Shown in pieces: positions 1 through 13,000 of a stretch of DNA of 64,000 nt. The position numbers and the translations under genes were made by a program. This stretch comes from Escallonia rubra (lineage: Eukaryota > Streptophyta > Magnoliopsida > Escalloniales > Escalloniaceae). The notes beneath the pieces were generated by a model, which saw only the letters and a list, made by a program, of their open reading frames with translations, did not search any database and had not been told where the DNA came from. Numbering within the stretch: the first letter of the stretch is position 1; every line of letters begins with the position of its first letter. The DNA is taken from NCBI GenBank assembly GCA_033065855.1, contig JAVXUO010000239.1, forward strand, positions 124,001 to 188,000. The letters are read 5' to 3'.

Positions 1-1324
1 TGAACCTTCATCAGCAGGTCTTTTATCACTTCGAAAAGCGGGTGCTCTTTGATCTTTAGATAATTAGATGCAAGAATCTTGAACCCACTGAAGGTACAGT
101 ACGACATCTCCAGGTGTACATCCATGCGTCCTGGTCGCAGCAGTGCTGGATCGAGCCGGTTCTTATGATTGGTTGTGCACACAATAATTCGCTCGTCTCC
201 ACAACTCGACCACAACCCGTCAATGAAGTTGAGTAGTCCAGACAGAGTGATCTATAATAGAAATCAATAGGTATAGGTGATTATATCATCAATCGCTAGT
301 AGCATAGACATTTCAAAACAACTTCCGACTTATAAGTACAGGACTAGAAACAAACCTTATCTTCGTCAGCAGTTCGTGCTTCACTCTCAGACTCTCGATT
401 CTGCACCCCAACATTGCAATCGATGTCCTCGATCACAAGTATAGATCGGTTTGCTGTGCCAATCAACAGCCTTCTCAGATCCGAATTGCACTGCACTTCT
501 CTCAGGTCCAAATCATAGACATCAAACCTGAGGTAATTAGCCATGGCCGCAACCAAAGTCGACTTTCCAGTGCCAGGTGGCCCGTAATACAGATACCCAC
601 GTTTCCAAGCCCTCCCGACCGCCCTGTAATACTCCTTCCTACTAATGAACCTCTCGAGATCTTCGATAAGTTCCCTTTTATTCTCAGGTTCCATCGCCAT
701 TGTATCAAATGTGGCCGGGTGATTCATAGGCACTGAGCTCCAATAGTCCGTGCCATTGTAATCGACTGTATGCAGCCTGACCGCCTTTCTTTCCCGCTTT
801 ATGGCGCTAGCCTTTTGTAGTATATGTGGCAGGTAAGCTTTCAACACCATTTCTTTGTGTTTCTGGTGGAAACTCAGCTCAAAATATTGAAGCTCTGATC
901 TCGGCTTTGCATTGCGATCGCCTCCCGCCGAGTGTTTGATGGCTGCACTTTCCAAAACCCACTTGAGCTTCACACCTTGGAAGATATCAACAATCTCTTG
1001 GTTCCTGTCGACTGTGACGGCCAGTTCTTCGTCCTTTTCGGGCTTGTTTACCTTGATTCTTCGCGTGGATGGCGATACCTTGGTGCCCAAGTAGATGTTT
1101 GCGGCCTCAAACATGTGGTTCGGAGTGAGGCCTTGGAACTCTTCGATTACAACGGTGAGTTGATTAGACAAGCGGTTAATGAATTTTCGGAGGTTCGAAT
1201 AGAAGTAGTCAGGGATGAGGTCGTCGGCCATGGTTCGGAAGAGAACTGCCGAAGCGGTGAGAGAGGCGGCCGCCGATAGGACGGTCTTGGAGGCGGGCAT
1301 GTTTTCATATGAGAACAGCGCCAT
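1..1324 (-). CDS. BCS1-like AAA-ATPase (AATP1/ASD family), 3' part beyond window
   Basis: Two exons are visible on the minus strand: exon 1 at 356-1324 (323 codons) and exon 2 from 251 down to the window edge at 1, joined in phase 0 across a 104-bp GT-AG intron. Residues 1-30 form a hydrophobic N-terminal segment, followed by the plant AAA-associated N domain (about 31-130). The AAA core starts near residue 205, with Walker A GPPGTGKS at 248-255 and Walker B ILVIEDID at 295-302. Exon 2 opens with ITLSGLLNFIDGLWSS and continues to TTNHKN and LDPALLRPGRMD, the sensor and arginine-finger region. These proteins are membrane-anchored ATPases (mitochondrial or ER) often induced by stress; the exact substrate is unknown from sequence. 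The start is the first Met of an open frame and fits the family. Missing: the C-terminal end, outside the window. Family assignment is secure, subfamily is not. Confidence 0.93.
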
Positions 1325-2980
1325 ATTTGCTTTTTCCTCTGGGGCAATAGGTCTGCACGTATCTGTTAGGCAGTTTTCTTGGTGAGGAGAAAATCGAGGG
1401 TTTATGGGGTTTTGTGCGAACAGAAAGATTCAATTAGAGCGTGCCGCAAGTCACTGTATGCTTAAGGCGGCGTGTATGTACCCAGAAGCCGCGGGACATT
1501 TTGAGAACTCTTTCAGGGAAGTGTTTGGCTACAATCAGGTAACCATAGGTTGCCGGATATAATTAGTGACATTTAAAAAATAATTTAGCAAGATTAAATA
1601 TGTACAGTAAAGGTGTTGCTAATAATATTTAACGGCATTTGTCATTAAGGGGTTTGCAGCCTCGCAGCTACAACCGTCGTATCAAAACTTTTTCAAGAGG
1701 ATGATTTATTGTAAGTACCCCTTTATGTTGGGATACATTACGGCAACAAAGTGGGATTTCAAAGGTCGCTAAAGATTTTTGGCAAAAGTTTATAGCAACT
1801 TTTAAAGGCAAATAAAGCACCCTTGCTTGCTGTGATTTTGCTGCGGCGGACAACCCTACTAAAAAGCATCAGAAAATTATGACTACTCTTATACAATTCT
1901 GGTAAGGGATAATTACATCTATGTTTCTGCGATTAGGATAAAATTATACGTGTTCATTAGTTTAGACAAGTATTAATGATATACTTTGACGAAACAGAAT
2001 CTTTAAATACAATACGATTTTGGCGAAATGACTTTATTACCCTCTTGGAAGGTAAATTTTTGAAATGTCATCCTTTATCTCCTCTTTCTCTTCAAGAAAT
2101 GTTGCCATAGCAGCACCACAATCGTGCTCGATGTTGCCATCATCAACCTCATCCCTATCCACAACGTTGCCACTGCATGCACGATCTTGGTTGCCTCTGC
2201 CACCTTGTAATGCTTCCATCATCGCCTCTACCGAAGCCCATCTCAAACAAATCTAGATCGAAAGGCATGGAAGAGGCAATGGTGGTATGTGTCTCTCCCT
2301 CTCATCGCCCATAGACCACCCCATCATACTCTAGAAGACTCCAACACCACTGACAACCACTAGGGTAACACCACAATTGACCCTAACACCACTGCAATGA
2401 CCATCATAATGGATATGTAAACTATACACCTACCAACACCAATGCCTCAACAACAACCACCAAACACCGTTAACTCCAGCTCAATATTTTATCCTTCACT
2501 GTCGGGGCGCTCTGTGTGTGTGCGTGCGTGTGTGTGTGGCCTCGATCACTTTTACTCTTTTGCACACCAGACACACACACACAATCACTACGAATCACCT
2601 ATCCCAGTCGCCACCCTAAAAAACTTGGATTAAATCAATTGCATCGAAAGTAAAGGCCTAATTCGAAATTATGGTTTATTAATCCTTAATTTGAAAATAA
2701 GGAAAAGCTAGAGAAAGGAAAAGACAAACCCTAATATAATTAGGGTTTGCAAATTATATACGGTGGGTACATCATATATGCTATAGAAGGGTTGTATTGA
2801 CATTTTAAATCTAAGTATTTATGATATTAGCAAAAAGTTTTCTTTTTTTTAACGAATCAATGATTGATGGATACGACTGACACAAATTTCGTATCTTTGG
2901 CTACATTTTGCTACATTTTATTACATTTTTTTGTGTTGTTAACTATAATCCTAACATTAGGGACAAAAGTGTAATAAACC
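1325..2980. other. Intergenic, no gene seen
   Basis: This is upstream of the AAA-ATPase gene. Only short unconvincing open frames occur (for example around 2037-2256, both strands open in a low-complexity stretch). A TG-rich microsatellite lies at 2512-2538. I see no RNA gene. Confidence 0.6.
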
Positions 2981-4143
2981 CACTAGCGGAGGCAGCGAAG
3001 GGCACAGGGGGGCACGTGCCCACCTGCCGCCTTCTTCTCTCCCGTTCACCAGAAATGGTGCCCTCGCCACCGACATGAATGAAACCGCCAAATCTGAAAT
3101 GAAGGTGGAAGGAAGAAGAGAAGGCACAATAGATGTGGATATGGTGGTCGATGGTGATATCGATTACCGACATATACCACCATTCATTACCGTGAATCGG
3201 CCTTGGTTCATCAGAACGGTGGAAAATGGGTGCCTTGCCTTCTGTTATGTGTGATTAGGAAAGGAATTTCCTTCCTTGTTTAATTCAGAAAGGTGAAGGG
3301 ATGAGGCAGGGAGGGAGAGAGTGGGAAAACAAGTGATGGCCGATGGTTTAAGGTGGTAGGTCAGGTTATTTTAGGGATGGTTTTAAATGCTGATTCATGC
3401 ATTAATTAATTAAATAACGGTCAAGATTTTTAGAAAGAGGTCCATATTTTAATTATCGCACTAATAAATGAACACAAAAAAGGAACATTTTACTGAAATA
3501 ATGCCCATATGATGTTTGCTAAAATGCCTAAAAAGGTATGACACGTATATAAAATACACTTCAATTAAGGGTTCACATAAAAGACGCATAAAAAGAACGA
3601 CACTCAATTAAATATCCTAGACAACCTTTATACTATAGTTTGTTGTAGTAAACGCAATTCTAATATTTTTCTCTTTAGTCGTCTCAATCCTTATTCTCTT
3701 ATTCTTAATATAACTATTTTGTTAGGTGTTGGCTTTTGTGTATTGTAAATGTAAATAACTTATTACGAAGTATAAGAATGTCCATTTGTTTCTTTGTTCT
3801 TTCATACCTGCAGATGTATCATGTGTTCGACAAAATGTTGGATACAAAAATTAGGAAGTCTATTTTGATCTAGTAAAGTGTAATTATTTCTAATTTGGAA
3901 TTAAATTGGCACACTATTTTTTAGGTTAACTTGCCCTTGGATTTACTAGGGGTCGGAAGCGAATGTATGAATTTGCTACTCATATAAATTGTGGGTGATT
4001 CACCCATGCTCTTTTGATCTACGGTAGTTTGAGTTGTCTGTTTCTTAGGTTAATACATTGTCACAATATTTAGGCTTAGAATTTTTTTTTCTCCTTTGTT
4101 AATTGAGTGCCCACCCCGTGTATAGTTTCTGGCTCCGCCACAG
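2981..4143. mobile_element. Non-autonomous hAT element with exact 8-bp target duplication
   Basis: The 8-bp target site AATAAACC is present exactly at 2973-2980 and again at 4144-4151. The ends are imperfect inverted repeats: the left end reads CACTAGCGGAGGCAG and the right end, reverse-complemented, CTGTGGCGGAGCCAG. The GGCGGAGCCAG type of terminus with an 8-bp duplication is typical of plant hAT elements. The interior (about 1.16 kb) has no transposase-like frame, so it is non-autonomous. The end motif matches that of the inner hAT at 33182-37436, suggesting a related family. Confidence 0.8.
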
Positions 4144-5646
4144 AATAAACCCTTTATTAATCATCTCTGAAGGGCCTTCATGCTTAGCACGACAGTGAAG
4201 CCTTTTGAATGATGTCTAGACTGAATCTGCCGAGTAGACGGTTGCGCTTTTAAATTTGCTAAAATGACCCAAACAAGTTATTCCAGTCAAATTTCGAAAA
4301 CAAGTAAAAGCAAGACGGGCAAGCGTGGGGAGTGGGAATTCCCTCCCAAAAGCTAAAGCAGAATTGAATCCAGAATCCAGGAAATAATGGATTTTGAAGT
4401 TACTCAAGCTTTATATCTTTTTGATCATTTTGACACTAAGTTTTTTTATTTTCTTTCATGCACCTTTCCCTGAGATTCAACAGTAACTAATTATTCTAAA
4501 ACTAATTAAAATTGATTTTAAAAACCGATTCTATCTTAAAATTTGTTTATGAGGAGGTCGTAAATTTTCCTTTTCCTTAGCAAGGACCTTCTGAATAAGG
4601 CTGTAAATATATTTTTCATATCATGGGTCTTATGAATCAGATAGCAAGTTGACGTATTTTAGGTGTTGAACCCCTATATTTGGGGCATATGCTTCACTTG
4701 CATATTTGGTAGAACTACTATAACTAAAGACAAGAACTGCATGATGGGGGGCATGCTTAGGACCTTTCCGTAGCTGCTATTATTGATGAGTCTATTACCT
4801 TTTGACCAAAATTGTATGAAACTAATTAAGGCAAAGTCCTCGTGATGTTAATTAGTCGTCACTGGAATTCTTCTACTTAAACTAAAAAAAAAAAAATCAT
4901 ATATTTTTCCCACTAGACGTTGCCGAGGAACTAGAATTAAGGAATAGGTTAGTCGCCATCTATGAAGGGCCTGGCATGAACTCACTCACATTACGAACCC
5001 TTTAAAGGGCTCTTTCTGGGGTGGGCCTAATCACTTGAAAGGAGTGCTTATCCATTGCATTTAGCGTCTTCCTATTTATCAAGTCCTTTTCCTGGAAAAT
5101 TAAGGTTACCAAACTTTGTTTGTCGACGATGTCGACTCATAACAATATGGATGTGGCCATAACTAAAATATCGACCTTTGCTATGATTTATCAACCCAAT
5201 AACGTTCTCTTCCTTGTTGGTACCACGTTGATTTGGCAACAATATAGACCTTTGCTGATTTTTATTATCCTTTTTTTGGTATTAAGGATGTTTTATATAT
5301 GTGTCAAACATCGAAAAATAGCGACCGCATTGCCTCAGGATTCAATCTTCATGTTTTAGACAAAGCAAAGGAGGGCCTATTGAATATGGATGTTCGTTTT
5401 CCTGAAAGGAGAGAGAGCAAGTAGTGTCGACCCACGGATGTTAACAAACATATATATATATATATATATATCTTTGTTTAGGGCGTGGGGCACATAACGC
5501 ATGAAAGCTATAGAAGCACAATCACATCCATGCAAAGTTGCCAACTCTGCTAAACCTCTGATACACTACTAGATAATGACTATCAGTTGCTTTGAAAGTT
5601 TGATCCGGTATAATTAATTGCGATTTTTTTTTTACCGCTATTAAGA
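4144..5646. other. Intergenic, no gene seen
   Basis: No supported coding sequence. A dinucleotide TA run lies at about 5449-5472. Short open frames such as the one at 5120-5359 show no recognisable family and no splice context. Confidence 0.5.
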
Positions 5647-5889
5647 TTGTAGGAAAATAATTACAGTCGCTTATATATTGACAATTAGTTGTCATTAAAA
5701 TTTTCTAGTGACTTTTATTTAGTGACGCTATAAAATGCGGTTAAGAATTGTCACTAGTGACTTTTATTTAGTAACGCTATAAAAGTACAGTTGAGAATTG
5801 TCACTGAAAATGTTGACAAAAAAATCATTAAAAACTTTTAGTGACCGTTAATTGTCGCTATACAAGGAATTGTAGCTATCTTCCTACGA
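5647..5889. mobile_element. MITE, family M (copy 1)
   Basis: A 243-bp element with inverted ends: the left begins TTGTAGGAAAATAATTACAG and the right, reverse-complemented, begins TCGTAGGAAGATAGCTACAA. The subterminal part carries GACAATTA / GTGAC motifs on both arms. An internal segment of about 60 bp around TTTATTTAGTGACGCTATAAAA is repeated. Related copies lie at 20725-20905, 45286-45504 and 47478-47598. The superfamily is not determined. Confidence 0.65.
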
Positions 5890-5930
5890 CCAGAGTACTA
5901 GCATAAATTTTTCTTTGATTCGGTATTGGG

Positions 5931-5933
5931 TGT

Positions 5934-5964
<31 letters not shown>

Positions 5965-5977
5965 GGAGAGAGAGAGA
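5931..5977. repeat. Compound microsatellite (TG)n-(G)18-(AG)n
   Basis: A TG run passes into 18 consecutive G and then an AG run, directly after MITE copy 1. Length is probably variable and may be imprecise in an assembly. Confidence 0.9.
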
Positions 5978-6298
5978 TGCCCCATGAACAATCAAATTAA
6001 GATGTGAAACCCACAATGATAGCACCTCGTCATCTCCAGACATCTAAAGATTGTCTGCATTTACCGGTGATGCGTAATAAGATTCCGATTTCTACTACTA
6101 CTTGCAATGCTTTGAGAGACAAGTCTGTTGCGGCCGTCAAGAACTTGACACGCGCACGCACTAAAAATGATAATTCGGAGGATTAAAAAACACAAACAAT
6201 CACCCCGTTCTAGGCAAATATCTTTAAAAAGGAAAATTCAGATAAATCTAACGGTCGAGTAAAACAAGAAAAGGTTGGTTCAGATCTCACACACGCGT

Positions 6299-6301
6299 AC
6301 A

Positions 6302-6377
<76 letters not shown>
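6299..6377. repeat. Compound microsatellite (AAAT)n-(AT)n
   Basis: Roughly 35 bp of tetranucleotide AAAT repeats pass into about 43 bp of AT dinucleotide repeats, about 200 bp downstream of the end of the HIPP gene. Confidence 0.95.
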
Positions 6378-6381
<4 letters not shown>

Positions 6382-6570
6382 GACAAATTATGGGATGGAC
6401 CTTCATATTCAAGTAACATCGTCTCTTTGATTGAAGGATTGTAAAGACACTGTCATTGCATTCCAAGCAAGAAATTCGAACCAGTCGAGAAATAGTAGAC
6501 CATGGCTGCATTAGATTATCTCATGGGATACCATGAAACTTGGATTCCAACAGAGAAACATGGTTTCTGA

Positions 6571-7416
6571 TCATAGAATGTTACAGTGATTGTAGTAGTC
6601 TTCATGAACCGTGTACCAAACATCGCATCTCTGACATGTCCTCGGAAGAGAAGGGAAGCAATCTTTCTTCTCATCCTTTTTCTCTTCCCTGGGAGGACCG
6701 ATGCTTACAATTTGTGCAGATTTTCTGAACTTTCTCACCTTTTTAATGATACATACCGGATCGGCTTCACCAATTACCGAGGCTGTATTTTTTGAGGGGT
6801 CAAGGACAATAGAATTTATCCCTTCTATTGTTGATATTAACTTCATCACCTTCTTCCTGCACTTTGAACAGAGTAGATCCACTGACACAACTGTTTTCTG
6901 CAATTCAGAGAAAGAGTCAGATGGCTCAGTAGTACGTACTAAACACTATATGCCATATGAAATGTACTGCAAAGTGTCGGTAGAAGAGGAGTACGGCACA
7001 GGTGTATAACAATAACTATATGCAGCATGCATAACAGACAAAAGCACACTTCAATAGTAAAGCAGTACAGGAGTAAGGAATTTCGAGGAGATCATGGAAC
7101 CTTAGACATTCTATAGGTAGCAAATAATTCTCAGTTGTTAAAGAGAAGATGAAGGAAGCTCTTGTGTATGTCAGGGGAATTGATACAGAGATGCTATATA
7201 GGAGTCTAACTATTACTCTCTCTCTCACTGTCTCTGTGTATACTTTCTCTCAATTATTTTGGACAATACTTACTGCCCTTTCGTTTTGTTTGTTTTATAA
7301 ATGTACTTGTCTGAGGAGGTCTGCAGAAAACTAAATGCAGTGACAGTGTTAGTTGGTGAAAAGTAAATGGCAGACAGAAGGCTCTTGATTGGATCACCTA
7401 ATACCTTCTCTTCCAT
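6571..7416 (-). CDS. Heavy metal-associated isoprenylated plant protein (HIPP), two exons
   Basis: Exon 2 (6571-6897) begins after a TTGCAG acceptor and encodes an HMA domain: KTVVSVDLLCSKCRKK, with the metal-binding pair CSKC at residues 14-17, then EGINSIVLDPSKN and IIKKVRKF. A basic linker (REEKKDEKKD) follows, then a short Cys-containing tail ending in CNIL, a C-terminal CaaX box (last residue Leu suggests geranylgeranylation). The best first exon is a 12-nt micro-exon at 7405-7416 (ATG GAA GAG AAG) followed directly by GTATTAGG. It joins in phase 0 to give MEEKKTVV and a 112-residue protein. HIPPs bind heavy metals and act at membranes or in the nucleus in metal handling and defence; this one resembles the Pi21-like subgroup. 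The HMA exon is secure; the micro-exon is inferred from splice sites and phase. Confidence 0.85.
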
Positions 7417-10026
7417 TTAATGTGTAGTTTGTACTCTCTCCCTTCCATCTACACGCACATGCAGGGTAATGCTTCACCAAATTTTCATTTAATGGACCAT
7501 GAACATAATATCATCGTAGAAAGTAGGAAGAGCTGTGGACTGTAGTTCACTTTTCTAGCATAATTGTGCACCTGCTTCCTGTCGCCTATATCAGAGTAAT
7601 TTGACTTGTGTCGGAGTTGTACTAGAATCATACAGTTTAAACGATCAAAATTAAGCTAGATGCCAGATGAAAGATTTACTGTACTATATTATCCTCTACA
7701 GACAATTTGCAGTGGCTCTGAACTATAGAACGTAAAATGTTCTGCAGGAAAAGACAATATCAATATAGTACAGGCTAGTTGGGCATGAACGAGGGAAGCC
7801 TTGTAACTCAGCATTCAGCTTTAGCGGGATGATGTTTCAGCTAAATGGTCCCAGCTCAATCTGTTTCTGTTAACATTTCACAGAGAGACAGAGAGAAAGA
7901 GAGAGATATAGATACCTTTCATAGTCGAGTGACATGTTGTGCTCGCATGCTCCAGAAGACGTTCCAGCTTCATGGCAGCAGCAGGTACTCTACGAGGTAG
8001 ATCCAAGTACCAAAATTTCTAAAGCTAGGTGGTGCACACATCGATCTTCCGATGTGCCTGCCATCTTGTGTATGGATCCCATGCTATGTTAAGGTTGCGT
8101 TACAGTGGAGCCAGAAGACAAGAGTTTACTCGATTTTGTAATGTATTACGAAGGAGTCAAAGATAATTTCCACAGGTAGATAACATAATCACCAGAGAAT
8201 CTATCTCATGCACATAATGTGTTTTCATTATAGCTTTGATCAGATAACTCGTAACCCTAAACCAACAGCAATAAATACGGTCTGGAATGCACTACTACAA
8301 TATAAATAACCAAATGTGCGTCCAAAATAATTCAGTGAGAACATTGTCAATGCTTGCCAAGTACTAAAGTGCAACTTGAAGATTTACAGTCACTCAAAAG
8401 AAAAAAAAAAAAAAAAAAACAACCCTGCTTCACAAAAGTTTAGATGTCATATATCTTATGTGCAATGCAAAGAAAAAAGGCCAATAGGAAGGCAATAAGC
8501 TCATTCCAGATTCCGGATCATTTATTCCTTCTAGTAGACATGCTTGTGTTTATTTTGTGTGCCCACCACACCTAGTTTGAAAAAGGCTTCGTTGAGCTAA
8601 ATTGAGTTGAGGTTTCATGTTTACCCTTCGTCACACATTGGAAGGCAAATGAATTTTATTACACCAACAGTCACATGCCATAGTACTTTAGTTCGTGCCA
8701 TATGTCACCCTTGCAACTTAAAATTTTACACTCAAAGATAAGGAACTTTGGAGTTAGCACATGATTTCCATCCAACCGAATCCAGAGAGGCTTCACTCGA
8801 TAGAGTACATATATTACAGTACTATTTAAAAAGAAACATTTGCACCTTACACAACTCACCTTTAGCTAGTGCCGATGGGTACAGGAAGATATGAACAAAC
8901 TAAAGATCTGTGCTAAGTGTAGTCAGTAATCAAGTCCGTCCCAACCTCGCCTAAGTTAAAAGCTAGTTTGGTCCAGGTATGTCTGCCAGAAGTTGCATCA
9001 GCAAAAGGGAAACCAATCTTCCTGCTAGTCAGTGTCACCCAACATTTGCACGGGACAAGGTGAATTCAAATCCAGCTGTGTGAATAAACAGCCCATGTGG
9101 GCTTGGGATGGAAGGCAATGAGGTAGTTGACATATCGCTTTCCTTGTAGTGGAGGAAAAGTATGATCTGTCTCTTTCTCCTTGTCTCTCCTTTTAAGTTC
9201 CAATTACTACAACATCAAGATAAGCAACTGTTTAGGTCCCTATAAGTAACCGAATGACAAGTATTTGGTGCATAATCGCCATGTCTATGAATTTAATATG
9301 ATTAGATGCTGGAGATAGTACTAAAACTTCATGAAAAATAGAAATAGAAAAAAAGGGCAGCAAGTATACAGATAAGGCAAGCACCTCCTTTTTCTTTTTG
9401 TTCCGGACATGCATGCTGTGCAATCCCCTAGTCTAGACTATTTGAACAAACCTCAAACTTATTATAATCATTCACGTGGGTCTCTTGGTGCAAGATAGAT
9501 TTAGAAAGTCAAAATTGTTCATCAAATGTTTGATTGCAACCGAGAAAGTGGCAAGTAAAAGTTAAACTGCAAACCAGTAATTAGAGATTGGAAACAGTTT
9601 GGGTGTGGATGCAGAGACAAACCAACGATTTGGTATAAGGGAGAATGGGAAGGGGAAATAGGACCGATGCACTTTCCTCTTTGGCACTGGACCATTCTTT
9701 CGTATAGGAAGGGGTTTGCCTCACTCTTTTGACTCTTTATCCACTAAAATGTCTCTAGTTTTATAGCATGAAGAAATAGTATAGTAGTAATTAAACAACA
9801 CACTTTCTCTCTCCCTCCATTTCCATTACTAGTCAACCAAACAACCCCAAAGAAAGACATTCCCCTTCCTTAAGAATGAAAAAGGCGAGGGATGGTACTA
9901 TTGCTACATGCCAAGGACATAAAGGAATTCAACTAATCATTTCAAAAAATTCAAAGATCCCCAACAAGATTTACCAGCAGTGTCTGCTCTATGAGAATTA
10001 TATCACATGGCACAGGGTTGATCACA
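7417..10026. other. Intergenic between HIPP 5' end and IPK1 3' end; no gene seen
   Basis: The first few hundred bases are the upstream region of the HIPP gene, including a GA-rich tract near 7883-7905. A poly-A run occupies about 8402-8419. No open frame here shows family signatures or splice-consistent partners. Confidence 0.5.
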
Positions 10027-13000
10027 CTATGAGGATTCCTCAATGCTTGCACCATTCTCAGGTTGATGCTTCAGCCTCACCATCTGGGTGCATAACTTGA
10101 CTATCTGATTATCTAACTCATAATAGTATTCCATCTTCTTCAAAGGTTTAATATCCAGGTCAATAAAAGACACCTGAGACATTATAACTTCAATGAGCAA
10201 ACAACAAAGCAAGAAAAGAGAAATGCTATTAAAGAAGTAACTTTGAAGCTTAGAAAATCTACTAGTTATTAGCAGTAAATGGATCCATCCAGTCAATTCA
10301 TAAACTACATGGATGCAAGGGACGAGGAAGTCAGTGTAAGATGACATGCATACAAAACTTTCAGCTTCATTTTCCACACAATCTTATGTGGAGAAAAATG
10401 AGGGGTATTGTGACATTTGTAAAAACAATGCAAATATCCTCCTATAAAGGAAGGGGGGAGGAGAAAAGCTTGGCCTGCCCATCCAAATATAACTCCATAA
10501 AAGAAATAATTTCTACCATGTTCCCCCACCTCCCTCTCCCCACCCCCGCACCCCAACAAAAGATGAAGGAGATAATACTAACACATATGAAAATCATTCT
10601 AGTAACAGCACAAACGCAAAAATCTTATGAGAAGGGATCGTTCACCTTGTAATCGAAAGTCTGGTTCGTAGACTCTAGGAAAACAACATTATATGGCGAT
10701 TCCAAATCCCCATTTTCCCTGGGTCTAAAACTAATCATTACACTCAAGTCCTTTGCAGTTGCAGCTATCAAATGATTCCGCACAATCTTCAAGCTTTCAT
10801 CCAATGGAAACAAATGCAATAAACTATATCTGCCTGACATCTGATCTTCACCTAACTCTCTGCATACCATACAAGGCTGAGAAACCACATCATAATATGC
10901 ATGAATTGCTCCTTCTATGTCATAAAGGTCAAGCTTCTGAACATCAAGAAGCCGATCTAATAATCCTGACTTGAAAATTGCCTCAGCAACAAGCTGCAGA
11001 AAAAATTCCGTACGCGTGCCATCATCCGCCAGTATGACAGACTTCAGCACATCTTCAAACGCTTCACTAGTTAGACAAGTTGTACTCTCAGTGCCACCAC
11101 CCAAGCCCCCAAATTTGAGAGAACCATTTAAGAATACCCGGAAATTGTTCTGAGGGGTAAGGAAAAGGGATTTTATGGCTTTATATACTCCATCTCTGGA
11201 TCCGGAAAACATATCCAACGGCTCATATTTACTAATTTCTGATATCTGAGAACAAATTGGAGCAATATTAAGAAAAAAGTTCTAACGTGAGAAAATAAAA
11301 TAGATTATTGAAATGAGAAAGCCTGCTTAGTAATTAAAGCATTGGGCACTAAAAAAAAATTAAGAATGCTGGTTAATAATCATTGCACTGAACACCATAT
11401 GAGATCAGGTTGGGGAACATGCAACGGAACTATACTCCGGTTAAAATATATTCTAGGCAGTTGCTAGCCTCTGACACGCATAATACCTCGAGCATAGCTA
11501 TGCCTCGAAAACAAAATAGCAGAGGGAAGAGAAATTACCTGTCCTTGATGCAATTTCAGGGCCTGATGCATTCTAAAACGAGATGTACAGCTTTTAATGG
11601 CATTTTCGTCTGCAATGAATCTAGAAAATGGAAGAAACCCGCATTTCGGCTGCTTTGAAGAACCGAGAGTTGATTAGGAAAATAGAGAGCATCAGAAATC
11701 ATGATTACTTTCCAAAAATATGATAAGAAGCAGAATAACAAAAGAAAGATATCAATAACAGGAGAATTACCTTTATTTCAACAGAGATGCAATTTTCCTC
11801 TTTAAGAGCACCTGATTGTGTCGCAATGGGGATGAAGAATTAAAAAAAAATTAAAGTAGTTAAAATGCATATCATAAGAAGGAATATCACTCCACTGAAC
11901 AAGTTCAGCATCTTCTGTTTACATCCATAGTCCTCCCGTCATATTCGCCAGTGCTCAAAAAATTATCAATAAGCAAAAATGCTAGACTTCCCACTCAGCT
12001 TCAGATGGCACTCATGCTGTAGGCAAAGGGAAAATGGATACCAATGTATAGGCACCGGGCTGCCCACTGACAGAACCGTGGCGGGGGGCTGAGTTGCCCC
12101 TGCCCCAATGCCTGATATTTTATAAGCTATTAAACTTGACTTGTGTAAGTTCTACATTTCCACTAAATCTTGCCTCCAGAGCCTTTATTAAGCCTTTGCA
12201 ATACGAATGAAAAGCTGCACTGCGGTTTACCAAAACATCTAGTGCCAGCACTTGCTTAAATCTTCCAATACGTATAAAAGCTTCACCACAATTTTGCGAC
12301 AAGACTATTGAACTACCTCAATATAAAATTTGAGTCCCTTGATCCCTTCTTAACTTTTTGGCCAGTTTGCACTCAATGGTTTCATTCTCGCTTGAATTCC
12401 TGAATAAAGCTCCTGCATATCTGTAACTATTTGAATCAAAACGAAGCTTTATATGTTTGAATTCTACCCTTCGAAGTAGCTAGAATGTCAAAGGAACTCC
12501 ACTAACAGTATCCTTATTTTTCAGCTTTGGCTCCTACTAGCCACGATTACCGGGTCCGTCCCTCAGGTCATCCTACATCCCACTCAAAAAACAAAAGACG
12601 AGTTTTGAAGGTTTCCACTCAGACGGTATATTTTAGGTGCTTTGAAAAAGGTAGATCTGAACCTCCATTTTCACCTTGACCAGCTTCAGTATTATCTTGA
12701 TCACAAGTTTGGTTGCTCAAAGTAGTGCTCCATGTTTCTGCTCCGCAGTTGCTTGGTCTCTCACTTACATAGTATGTTTGCGAAAGTTTATCAAGCCAGC
12801 CCATGAGGAAGCCACTTCTTTGCTGGTCTGAAAAAGAACACGGCCATTGATGTACACTCATTTGCACTCTGATCTGCCAACGGCTACTGTTTATACTCAT
12901 TCTGATATATCGTACTTCTCCTATCCTCAAACAGCTGAGTGATTTTCTTCAGATTTTTTCTAAGTTTGCAAAATGCAAGTTAGCTATGACCTCCATTACC

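Noticed and set aside
502-1347. Several open frames on both strands overlapping the AAA-ATPase gene
   Set aside because: They are shadows of the minus-strand gene in other frames and lack family motifs.
6210-6511. Tyr/Ile repeat peptides on minus
   Set aside because: Direct translation of the AT and AAAT microsatellites.
10341-11153. Plus-strand frames across IPK1 exons 6-7
   Set aside because: Antisense to well-supported IPK1 exons; no independent evidence.
12040-12950. Possible transposon in IPK1 intron 3 (GC-rich GTGGCGGGGGGCTG stretch and short minus frames)
   Set aside because: No matching opposite end or target duplication could be read, so it stays unannotated intron.
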